This document shows positions 24,992-37,531 of a stretch of DNA of 64,000 bases, piece after piece. Below the pieces are notes generated by a model that was not told where the DNA came from, did no database searches, and worked only from the letters and a program-made list of their open reading frames with translations. Source of the DNA: Corynebacterium anserum. GTDB taxonomy: Bacteria; Actinomycetota; Actinomycetes; Mycobacteriales; Mycobacteriaceae. Every line of letters begins with the position of its first letter. The stretch's first letter is position 1. Location of the stretch: the NCBI RefSeq assembly GCF_014262665.1, contig NZ_CP046883.1, forward strand, positions 930,001 to 994,000. The letters run 5' to 3'. Made by a program: the position numbers and the translations under genes.

Positions 24992-25011
24992 GTTTGAGAA
25001 CTCAATAGTGT
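24992..25011 (+). promoter_or_regulatory. boxA-like antitermination motif in the 16S leader
   Basis: GTTTGAGAACTCAATAGTGT closely matches a motif in the 16S-23S spacer (27111-27130). Elements of this form lie in mycobacterial and corynebacterial rRNA leaders, where Nus factors are thought to load on RNA polymerase to prevent early termination. Confidence 0.65.
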
Positions 25012-25390
25012 GATGAACCAAGTTTTTGGATTCCACAGTGCCGCCTGGTGTTTTCTGGGTGGTATCACGGTTTGTGCCATGCGTGGCTGATCCGCTTTTT
25101 TGGAAGTGTTCATTGTCTTTGTCATGCAACGGGATGGTGAGTGTGTCGGTTGCGGTTTGTTTGGTGTGCACCCGGTCTGCTGTAGCGAGCAGATTGTTGT
25201 TGTGTGGAAACGTGATGTGATGATTCTTTGTTCACCGGTGGTGGTGGGCGAGGGGTTGTTGTCTACTGTGGCTGGTTGTGGGAGACCCCGCCCCGTGGGG
25301 TTGGTGATCATGGCCAGGTTTTTGTTTTTTGTCAGTAGTTTTTATTTTTTTGCCAGTTTTTGGCTCTTTGTATTGTAGTGCCGAATGGCT

Positions 25391-30298
<4,908 letters not shown>

Positions 30299-30433
30299 GC
30301 TTGTGTGGTGGGCTTGCTTGTGTGTGGGGATGTTCGCGTTCGTTGTGCAGTGTCTGGGACAGCACCTGCACTGGCTGTGTTGGCTGCCGTTGTGGTGGTT
30401 GGTGTGGTTGGGTGTGTGTTCTTTGTTGTGTGT

Positions 30434-30551
30434 GTCGGTGGTTGTTAGCGGCGGGGTCACGCCCGGTCCCTTTCCGAACCCGGAAGCTAAGCCTGTCTGC
30501 GCCGATGGTACTGCACCTGGGAGGGTGTGGGAGAGTAGGTCACCGCCGGCC
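30434..30551 (+). rRNA. rrf: 5S ribosomal RNA
   Basis: About 118 bases with the conserved CCCGGTCCCTTTCCGAACCCG core and GATGGTACTGCACCTGGGAG. The ends GGTGGT and ACCGCC pair as the terminal stem. It lies about 135 bases after 23S in the standard order. The ends are set by the stem pairing and are approximate. Confidence 0.95.
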
Positions 30552-30568
30552 TAAAAACTTAAATACAT

Positions 30569-30623
30569 GGTGGGTGTGGATGTAAGTAATCTGTATGGTT
30601 GCTTACATCTACACCCACCTTTT
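30569..30623 (+). terminator. Strong intrinsic terminator of the rRNA operon
   Basis: GGTGGGTGT and GATGTAAG pair with CTTACATC and ACACCCACC (about 18 base pairs with one mismatch, loop of about 15), followed directly by TTTTGTTTG. It ends the rRNA transcript 18 bases after 5S. Confidence 0.92.
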
Positions 30624-30779
30624 GTTTGTGCGGGGAATCCGCGGAGTGATTCTTCGCGATGTTGCGTGATGATTCCTGGTGTTGACGCATTACGTGGCGA
30701 TTACTCTAAGCCACACACTAGGCAACTTTCTGTCTAGAATAAATCGAATAAGTTTAACGGATAACTGAGAGGACTTCGC

Positions 30780-31997
30780 ATGTCTGAGCACTCCGGTAGC
30801 GGCCGTCGTAGCCAGAATAAAGGCTTTGGGCAGCGCCGTAACTTCGGATCGAGTCATCGGAGTGACGGAGGAAATCGAGACTTCAAAGGTCGCAGCAACA
30901 GCGACCGTTTTCGAACGCGAAGCAAGAAGGAGAATGGGGCTTCCGGTAGCTCTTGGAAGAAAGATGGCGACCATCGCCACCGTCACGGCTCGCGTGACGT
31001 CCGAGACAATAACTATCATTACGGTTCTCGTTCTCAGAGGTCCTCGTGGGATGACCGGCATAACAATTTCGATGGCAATGGAGGTAACCCGGCCCGCCGT
31101 CGCAATGGTTACGATGATGCAGGTGCTAGCCCATCTCGCAATCGCACGAATTCTGGGTATTCTTCCGGTGACGCTGGGTCTCGGGAGAAGCGGAATAACA
31201 AATACGATGCTCGCCGCGGTGATAAGAAAAAGTTCAAACACGCTAACCGCGGGGGCGTCAACCGAGCTCGTCATTCCGGTCCTCAACGCTCAGGCTACCG
31301 CGAAGAACGTTTAAACAAACGGCTCAATGAGCCACAAGTTCCCGATCATATCGATCCGCGGGACCTTGACCCTGCTGTGCGGCAAGAGTTGCGAAGCCTT
31401 TCCAAGGACAACGCCGATAAAGTCGCTAAGCACCTCATCATGTCAGTTCTTCTTTTGGACGAAGACACAGACAAAGCGTTGGCTCACGCTCGAGCAGCAA
31501 AAGACCGTGCCGGTCGTGTTTCGGTTACTCGAGAAACAAACGGTATCGCTGCGTATCATGCTGGGGAATGGAAGGAAGCCATTTCCGAATTACGAGCGGC
31601 CCGCCGAATGTCTGGTGGCCCAGGTATGATAGCCGTTTTGGCGGACTGCGAACGCGCACTTGGCCGACCCGAAAAAGCAATAGAGGTGGGGCGTGAATAT
31701 GACACCTCCACGTTAGATCCTGAGACTCGCATCGAATTAGCAATTGTCTTGTCCGGTGCGCACCACGATCTCAGCAACAATCGTGCTGCCCTCGCTGAGT
31801 TGGAAGAGGTGCTCGATATCTCGGATATTCCTGAGATGTCGCGGCTCCGGCTGTACTATGCCTATGCTGATTCTCTAGAAATCGCCGGTCGTCGCGAAGA
31901 CGCAACCTTATGGTTCGAAAGAGCTGACGAACTTGACCAGGGCGGATTTATGGACACTGAGGAACGGCTGGCTTCGTTGAGGAAAGAAGGCGAGTAA
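30780..31997 (+). CDS. Arg/Gly/Asn-rich disordered protein with C-terminal TPR-like domain
   Basis: The 405-residue protein has two parts. Residues 1 to about 180 are low-complexity and rich in Arg, Ser, Gly, Asn, Asp and Lys (RSQNKGFGQRRNFGS, NNKYDARRGDKKKFKH), with no predicted fold and a strong positive charge typical of nonspecific RNA binding. Residues about 190-405 form helical repeats of the TPR kind (DKALAHARAAKDRAGR, GEWKEAISELRAARRMSGG, RPEKAIEVGREYD, REDATLWFERADELD). The TPR part corresponds to the conserved actinobacterial gene upstream of the HAD phosphatase (Rv1691 in M. tuberculosis). A TAGAAT -10 box lies at 30735-30740 and GAGAGGA precedes the ATG. Eight bases separate it from the next gene. 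The function is unknown. Confidence 0.85.
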   Translation: MSEHSGSGRRSQNKGFGQRRNFGSSHRSDGGNRDFKGRSNSDRFRTRSKKENGASGSSWKKDGDHRHRHGSRDVRDNNYHYGSRSQRSSWDDRHNNFDGNGGNPARRRNGYDDAGASPSRNRTNSGYSSGDAGSREKRNNKYDARRGDKKKFKHANRGGVNRARHSGPQRSGYREERLNKRLNEPQVPDHIDPRDLDPAVRQELRSLSKDNADKVAKHLIMSVLLLDEDTDKALAHARAAKDRAGRVSVTRETNGIAAYHAGEWKEAISELRAARRMSGGPGMIAVLADCERALGRPEKAIEVGREYDTSTLDPETRIELAIVLSGAHHDLSNNRAALAELEEVLDISDIPEMSRLRLYYAYADSLEIAGRREDATLWFERADELDQGGFMDTEERLASLRKEGE

Positions 31998-32005
31998 CAC
32001 TCATC

Positions 32006-33001
32006 ATGGCATTGGAAATTCTCGACCACTACGATGCCATTCTTGCTGACCTTGACGGCACCGTTTTTGAGGGCGGACGGCCAGTGGTTGGCGCTGCTGA
32101 TGGATTAGCCAACCGCCGCGTCATGTACGTCACCAATAATGCATCACGGGCGCCACAGTCGGTGGCTGCACACCTCACCTCCTTAGGATTTAACGCTACA
32201 GCTGATCAGGTGCTCACTAGCGCAGAAGCCGCCTGCTCACTGGGACGATCACTCGTAAATAAAGAGAATGCAACTGCATTCGTCATCGGCGCTGATTCTT
32301 TTAAAGATGTTGCCCGTGCAGCAGGTTTCACCGTTGTGGATTCAGCCGATGATCATCCGGACGTCGTTTTTCAAGGGCATACCCCCGACAACACTTGGGC
32401 GTTGCTTTCAGAAGGAGCATTGGCGATTAGGCGTGGTGCGAAGTATATCGCCTCCAACCTCGATACCACACTCCCTAGCGAGAGAGGATTAATGGTTGGC
32501 AATGGTTCCATGGTTGCAGCTGTGGTCTCAGCAACAGGTGTTGAGCCAGTCAGTGCCGGTAAACCGGGCCCGGAGATGTTTAGAGTAGCTGCGAAACGTC
32601 TCGGATCCACAAAGCCTCTCGTTGTGGGAGATCGACTGGACACCGATATTGCCGGTGGTATTGCTGCGGGTATGGATACGCTTTGTACTGTGACGGGTGT
32701 GTCGGGACATCGTGAATTACTCAGCACCAAATTCCGTCCCACCTACATCGCGGGTAACATGCGTGATCACTTGGGTGGATGGCAAGCACACTATGGCGAT
32801 TATTCTGGCCAATCTGCGACGATCTATGTTTCCTCGGGTGAGACCAGTGCGGATGTGCAGCTTATGGCTGCTGAGGCTGTGGCGGCGGCTGCACCACTCG
32901 TGTGGAGGACGGTGGACGAAGGTGTAGCTATAGAGCACATTCACATCGCTGCTACCAATGGCGACGACGCAGCCCACCGTGCTGTGGGGGCGTGGCGCTA
33001 A
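32006..33001 (+). CDS. HAD-superfamily (NagD-type) phosphatase, likely glycerol-3-phosphate phosphatase
   Basis: The 331-residue protein opens with the HAD nucleophile motif DLDGT (residues 14-18). Motif II is VTNNAS near 45, and motif III/IV is VVGDRLDTDIAGGIAAGMDT, which identifies the subfamily IIA (NagD-like) with its cap domain. The M. tuberculosis gene in the same position, Rv1692, is a glycerol-3-phosphate phosphatase; the same activity is inferred here. It has a C-terminal extension of about 60 residues (from SATIYVSSGETSAD) past the core. The stop codon TAA overlaps the ATG of the next small gene. Confidence 0.88.
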   Translation: MALEILDHYDAILADLDGTVFEGGRPVVGAADGLANRRVMYVTNNASRAPQSVAAHLTSLGFNATADQVLTSAEAACSLGRSLVNKENATAFVIGADSFKDVARAAGFTVVDSADDHPDVVFQGHTPDNTWALLSEGALAIRRGAKYIASNLDTTLPSERGLMVGNGSMVAAVVSATGVEPVSAGKPGPEMFRVAAKRLGSTKPLVVGDRLDTDIAGGIAAGMDTLCTVTGVSGHRELLSTKFRPTYIAGNMRDHLGGWQAHYGDYSGQSATIYVSSGETSADVQLMAAEAVAAAAPLVWRTVDEGVAIEHIHIAATNGDDAAHRAVGAWR

Positions 33002-33201
33002 TGAATAATGTCAATCCGGCAATTATCGCGGACGCGCACAGGCGGCGTCGAGAGGAAGAAAATAAAACTCCTGAGCAATGTCACGAGGAATTGGCAACTG
33101 CGGTGGACGAGTTACTTTCACGCGATGTACACGTATCCGAAGAGGTAGAACTTCTTGAACAAGCCCATCGTTTAGTCAATGAAGCACTCGGTCACAGCTA
33201 A
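33001..33201 (+). CDS. Small conserved charged protein (Rv1693-like position)
   Basis: A 66-residue, mostly helical and acidic protein (RRRREEENKTPEQCHEELA, LEQAHRLVNEALGHS). Its ATG overlaps the TAA of the phosphatase gene (TAATG), so translation is coupled. An in-frame upstream start at 32902 would lie inside the phosphatase and is unlikely. A small protein is found in the same place in mycobacteria. I recognise no motif and can give no function. Confidence 0.75.
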   Translation: MNNVNPAIIADAHRRRREEENKTPEQCHEELATAVDELLSRDVHVSEEVELLEQAHRLVNEALGHS

Positions 33202-33218
33202 AAGAGGACGTCAATTAC

Positions 33219-34052
33219 ATGGCAAAAAGAGGGCCTAAACTTCATCGACTCGACGTCGAGCTTGTTCGACGCAAAATCGCTCGCAGTCGGGAGCACGCTC
33301 AAGACATGATCAAGACTGGTCGGGTGAGTGTCAACGGTATGGTTGCTCAAAAACCTGCCACCGGTGTAGATGGCAACGTCTCCATCAAGGTGGTGGCGAG
33401 TGATGACGATCGCTGGGCATCCCGCGGTGCGCACAAACTGCTGGGTGCACTAGAAGTTTTTGAACCTCTTGGGCTGAGTCTCGAGGGGAAAACGGTCCTG
33501 GACGCTGGTGCCTCCACCGGAGGTTTCACTGATGTGTGTTTGGACAGAAACGCCGCTCGTGTTTATGCCGTAGATGTGGGGTACGGCCAGCTCATCTGGC
33601 GACTGCAAAATGATCCACGCGTCGATGTCCACGACCGTACAAATGTCCGCACTCTCACCCCCGATATTCTCGGTGCTCAAGCCGATGTAATGGTGGGCGA
33701 CTTGTCCTTTATCTCCATCGAATTGGTCTTGCCAGCCCTCGCTGGATGCGTGAGGGAAGGCGGTGACCTGCTACCGATGGTGAAACCACAGTTTGAGGTA
33801 GGCAAAGATAGGCTTGGCCATGGAGGCGTGGTGCGAAGTCCGGCGCTGCGCACGGAGGTAACTAAAACCATCTCTGTCGCCGCAATGAAGTATGGTTTAT
33901 CAACGAAGGGCGTGGTGGCTTCGCCTCTTCCTGGCCCAAGTGGAAATGTTGAATTTTTCCTCTGGCTTGTGAAGGACGGGGGTGCGGCCATGCCAACGAT
34001 GGATGAATTAGACGCTATGATCGCAACGGCTATTAAGGAGGGCCCACAATGA
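33219..34052 (+). CDS. tlyA: TlyA-type rRNA 2'-O-methyltransferase
   Basis: TlyA methylates the ribose of 16S and 23S rRNA in mycobacteria; its loss gives capreomycin resistance there. The 277-residue protein has an N-terminal S4 RNA-binding domain (residues 1-62; LVRRKIARSREHAQDMI, GRVSVNG) and an FtsJ-like SAM-binding domain (VLDAGASTGGFTDVCL, VYAVDVGYGQL). The active-site residues include the conserved MVKPQFEVGK. Start at the ATG at 33219 with AAAGAGGACG upstream. It overlaps nadK by four bases (ATGA). Whether it is of the long form acting on both subunits is not tested here. Confidence 0.93.
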   Translation: MAKRGPKLHRLDVELVRRKIARSREHAQDMIKTGRVSVNGMVAQKPATGVDGNVSIKVVASDDDRWASRGAHKLLGALEVFEPLGLSLEGKTVLDAGASTGGFTDVCLDRNAARVYAVDVGYGQLIWRLQNDPRVDVHDRTNVRTLTPDILGAQADVMVGDLSFISIELVLPALAGCVREGGDLLPMVKPQFEVGKDRLGHGGVVRSPALRTEVTKTISVAAMKYGLSTKGVVASPLPGPSGNVEFFLWLVKDGGAAMPTMDELDAMIATAIKEGPQ

Positions 34053-34960
34053 CGGAGAACCGTGAGGTGCTACTGGTCGCACACACCGGTGTCCATGAAA
34101 ACTTGGGCCTAGCAGCTGAAGCCGCTTCCCGTTTAAAGGAAGGCGGCATCGACGTTCGCGTGATGGCGACAGCCGATCCCGCACCAGTGGCACGCCATGA
34201 AATCTTGGGTCGTTTTAAGCGTTTCGGTCACACTCGTGAAGCTGCTACCGGTGTGGAACTGGTTCTAGTCTTGGGGGGTGATGGAACCTTCCTGCGCGCT
34301 GCTGACATCGCTCATTCTGCAGATGTTCCCGTACTCGGAGTAAATATGGGTCACATCGGTTTTCTCGCCGAATGGGAGCAAGAGTCATTGCAGGAGGCGA
34401 TTGACCGGGTCATCGACAAGGATTACCACGTCGAGGATCGCATGACGTTATCTATTACCGTGCGTGACGGTGATGGACGCGTTTTAGGTACAGGTTGGGC
34501 TCTTAACGAGTGCTCGGTGGAGAACCTTAACCGTCAAGGTGTGTTAGATACGATCCTGGAGATTGATCAGCGCCCCGTCTCATCCTTTGGCTGTGATGGA
34601 GTGCTTGTTTCCACCCCGACCGGGTCGACTGCGTATGCATTCTCTGCGGGCGGACCTGTGTTGTGGCCTGAGCTTGATGCGATTCTTGTGGTTCCGTCTA
34701 ATGCCCATGCGCTGTTCAGCCGACCACTGGTGGTATCGCCCAATTCTGATGTGGCGGTAGAAACTAACCCCATGACCTCTCCAGCTACCGCCGTAATGGA
34801 TGGTTTCCGACAGATTCATATGCCTCCTGGAGCACGCGTTGAGATCCGCCGTGGACCGCAACCTGTGCGTTGGGTTCGTTTGGACTCTGCTCCATTCACC
34901 GACCGTCTAGTGAGTAAGTTCCGTTTGCCAGTCACTGGCTGGAGGGGTCCGCGCCGCTAG
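34049..34960 (+). CDS. nadK: NAD kinase
   Basis: NadK (PpnK) phosphorylates NAD to NADP, in many actinobacteria with ATP or polyphosphate. The 303-residue protein has the signature GGDGT at 76-80, the GVNMGHIGFLAE loop, NLNRQG, and TPTGSTAYAFSAGGPV near 200. Length is usual for the group. Its ATG overlaps the tlyA stop. recN starts two bases after its stop, so tlyA-nadK-recN form one transcription unit. Confidence 0.97.
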   Translation: MTENREVLLVAHTGVHENLGLAAEAASRLKEGGIDVRVMATADPAPVARHEILGRFKRFGHTREAATGVELVLVLGGDGTFLRAADIAHSADVPVLGVNMGHIGFLAEWEQESLQEAIDRVIDKDYHVEDRMTLSITVRDGDGRVLGTGWALNECSVENLNRQGVLDTILEIDQRPVSSFGCDGVLVSTPTGSTAYAFSAGGPVLWPELDAILVVPSNAHALFSRPLVVSPNSDVAVETNPMTSPATAVMDGFRQIHMPPGARVEIRRGPQPVRWVRLDSAPFTDRLVSKFRLPVTGWRGPRR

Positions 34961-34961
34961 T

Positions 34962-36635
34962 ATGCTGCATGAACTCCATATCCAAAATCTTGGCGTGATT
35001 GAAGAAACTACCGCTGAGTTTGATTCTGGTTTGACCGTTGTCACTGGCGAAACGGGCGCGGGCAAGACGATGGTGGTCACCAGTCTGCGCCTGCTTTCAG
35101 GTACACGAGCAGACGCTTCCCGGGTACGATCAGGTGCTGACCGAGCTGTGGTGGAAGGAATCTTTTCTTTCGACGCTTCCAGCCAGTCATCCATCGCTCA
35201 TCTTGTCAATGAAGTCGGTGGATATGTAGACAACGATGAGGTCATCGCTTCCCGTACCGTGACCTCTGCTGGACGATCCAGAGCTCATTTGGCTGGCAAG
35301 ACTGTTGCGGCCGGTGTACTAAGCGATTTTTCTCGCGATCTGATCACTATTCACGGGCAAAATGACCAGCTGCGACTTCTAGACCCTGTACGACAGCTCG
35401 CCATTGTGGATGATTTTGCTGGCACTGGGGACGTGGTGGCGTCGTACCAAGAAAAAAGATCAGCATGGCAGAGGCTGGAGAAAGATTTGCAGCGCAGAGT
35501 GAAGGCCCGGCGGGAGCTTGCGCTTGAAACAGAAACGCTGCAACGAGCCATCGAGACGATCGATGAAATTGACCCTCAGCCGGGGGAAGACGAGGAGCTA
35601 AAGCTCACAATCACCCGCTTGCAAGATGCCGATGATGTGCGAGCATACATTACACAGGCTCTAGCGGTTATCGATGGTTCCACCGGGGAGGAGAATGTTG
35701 GGCAGCAGACCGCGGTGGATCTCGTCACTTATGCTGAAAGTTCCCTACGCAGAGGGGATGAGCAGCTCGAAGCTTTGGCAGATCGTCTTGCCGAGGTTAA
35801 TACCGTACTCAGCGATATCGCGATGGAGGCAGGACAAGCCCTGGCTGCAGTACCGGATCCGGATGAACTAGAGGGACTGCTGCAGCGACAAGCAGAACTA
35901 CGGGAATTGCGTAAGTTCGCCGTGGATGTGGACGGAGCGATTGCCTGGCGCGATGAGGCGCGTGAACGTCTGGCCAGCATGGATGTTTCTGGGGAAGCGA
36001 TTGACAAGCTCAGAGGCGAAGTAGAATCAGCGCACGCTGAAATGATGTCCATTGGTGCAGAATTATCGAAAAAACGTGCAGCAGCGGCTAAAAAGTTTGC
36101 AGCAGCGGTAACTAAGGAGATTAAAGGTTTACATATGGCTGCAGAAGTCCGTGTGGAACTAGCACACGGTGAACCAGGGCCGTATGGGTTAGACGATGTT
36201 GAATTTCTGTTGGTTCAGGGAGGTCACGCCAATGCATTGGCAGGTAGCGCATCTGGCGGTGAGTTATCGCGTGTAATGCTCGCTCTCGAGGTTATCTTGG
36301 CGGGTAAGGGGCGGACGATGGTCTTTGATGAGGTAGATGCCGGTGTGGGGGGTAAGGCTGCTGTAGAGATTGGTCGTAGGCTGGCTCGGCTTGCCGTGGA
36401 TAACCAAGTGATAGTGGTGACTCACTTACCCCAAGTGGCGGCTTTCGCCGATGCTCACGCGTATGTTGCTAAAGATGCAACAGAGACTTCGGTAACGAGT
36501 TCAGTTAAACGTTTAAACGCTGAAGAACGCATAGAAGAACTGAGTCGCATGTTGGCAGGATTGGAATCTGAGACCGGACGGGCTCATGCGGAAGAGCTGC
36601 TAGCGATGGCACAGCGGTATAGAACAAGTTTGTAA
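34962..36635 (+). CDS. recN: DNA repair protein RecN
   Basis: RecN is an SMC-like ATPase that acts at double-strand breaks. The 557-residue protein has Walker A GETGAGKT at 29-36, a long coiled coil (about 150-370; RLEKDLQRRVKARREL and following), and the C-terminal ABC half with the signature ASGGELSRVMLALE and Walker B MVFDEVDAGVGGKAA. It starts at the ATG at 34962. The downstream 140 bp contain a 10-bp palindrome CTAGCGCTAG (36659-36668) and an AGGTG/CACCT hairpin near 36699-36731. In related genomes steA comes next; here two extra genes intervene. Confidence 0.96.
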   Translation: MLHELHIQNLGVIEETTAEFDSGLTVVTGETGAGKTMVVTSLRLLSGTRADASRVRSGADRAVVEGIFSFDASSQSSIAHLVNEVGGYVDNDEVIASRTVTSAGRSRAHLAGKTVAAGVLSDFSRDLITIHGQNDQLRLLDPVRQLAIVDDFAGTGDVVASYQEKRSAWQRLEKDLQRRVKARRELALETETLQRAIETIDEIDPQPGEDEELKLTITRLQDADDVRAYITQALAVIDGSTGEENVGQQTAVDLVTYAESSLRRGDEQLEALADRLAEVNTVLSDIAMEAGQALAAVPDPDELEGLLQRQAELRELRKFAVDVDGAIAWRDEARERLASMDVSGEAIDKLRGEVESAHAEMMSIGAELSKKRAAAAKKFAAAVTKEIKGLHMAAEVRVELAHGEPGPYGLDDVEFLLVQGGHANALAGSASGGELSRVMLALEVILAGKGRTMVFDEVDAGVGGKAAVEIGRRLARLAVDNQVIVVTHLPQVAAFADAHAYVAKDATETSVTSSVKRLNAEERIEELSRMLAGLESETGRAHAEELLAMAQRYRTSL

Positions 36636-36775
36636 TTTAAAACTTTTTCTTTTTAGGTCTAGCGCTAGCAACGTAAAAGCGACTAGGATACTCCGATAGG
36701 TGGGGGATGCCTCGTTGGGGGACCCGCACCTACTAGAGAAGTTTCCACGGATCTGTAGGGGAAGGCAGTTGGGAT

Positions 36776-37531
36776 ATGGGGCGCTTCATCCGGCAAACAA
36801 GCACAACGTTGAATGTTGTGATTGCTACGGCAATGGTTGGGGGCCTTGTTGCTGGGTGTGGCGTTGGTGAGACCAACATGCCTGCAAAGTCTGAGGGGGA
36901 AGTGATCCATACTGAGGGTGGTACAAAGAGCGCTGCTCCAGTGGTCACAAAGGACGGACGGATGCTCAAACCGGAAGGGTATGAAGGGATCTGGTTCGAG
37001 ACAGAACCTACAGATCCGTGGGAACGACTTGTCTGGCTGTCCCAGGAATTCGTGGGGGATCCGGTATTCCTGGGGCAGCTTGGACCTAACGATGCAGCGG
37101 ATGCTTTTACTGGCCAACCGGATATTTGCAGTGATGAACTAGTTGCTCGAATGGAGTCTATGGGGCTCGAGAACCGAAAGGGAGTCAACGCGCCTAGACT
37201 TTACTCCTGTGATTTTGAATTGAAGTTGAAAGAAAACGATTTTTTTAATGCTTTCTTCTCTATAGAGATGATCAGAATATCGGGCAGGCCAAATTTTGAT
37301 TCAATTGACTATAATTTCGGACCAAAAACAAGTAACATTGTTCGCAGAGTTCCGGGTGCAAAGGTAGACTTGCACTGTGTTGCGGTGGAGGAAATTGAAG
37401 CAAGTGATTCGATTATCCTGATATCGAGTCTTTTACCTGGCGAGAGTAAAGGCTTCAAGGAAGCTTGCCGTCGTTCTTACAATCTGTATTGGACTTTTAA
37501 AAATCTGGGGATATTGGAGGGGGCTAAGTGA
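36776..37531 (+). CDS. Lipoprotein, DUF3558-like cysteine pattern
   Basis: The 251-residue protein has a signal peptide with a lipobox (residues 24-28, LVAGC; lipidated C28), so it should sit on the outer face of the membrane. The mature part has four further cysteines in the spacing CSDELVARM, YSCDFEL, LHCVAVEE and EACRRSYNL. This resembles the DUF3558 family of actinobacterial lipoproteins, but I hold that as a weak assignment. Base composition is visibly more A+T-rich than in recN or steA. Its stop overlaps the start of the next gene (GTGA). The pair interrupts the recN-steA order conserved in related genomes, which suggests acquisition. No function can be given. Confidence 0.8.
   Translation: MGRFIRQTSTTLNVVIATAMVGGLVAGCGVGETNMPAKSEGEVIHTEGGTKSAAPVVTKDGRMLKPEGYEGIWFETEPTDPWERLVWLSQEFVGDPVFLGQLGPNDAADAFTGQPDICSDELVARMESMGLENRKGVNAPRLYSCDFELKLKENDFFNAFFSIEMIRISGRPNFDSIDYNFGPKTSNIVRRVPGAKVDLHCVAVEEIEASDSIILISSLLPGESKGFKEACRRSYNLYWTFKNLGILEGAK

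Noticed and set aside
30690..31286. A 198-codon open frame on the minus strand opposite the Arg/Gly-rich protein
   Set aside because: Its Val/Ile/Ala/Thr-rich peptide is the reverse reading of Arg/Asn/Gly codons. The plus-strand gene has a ribosome binding site and a conserved C-terminal domain.
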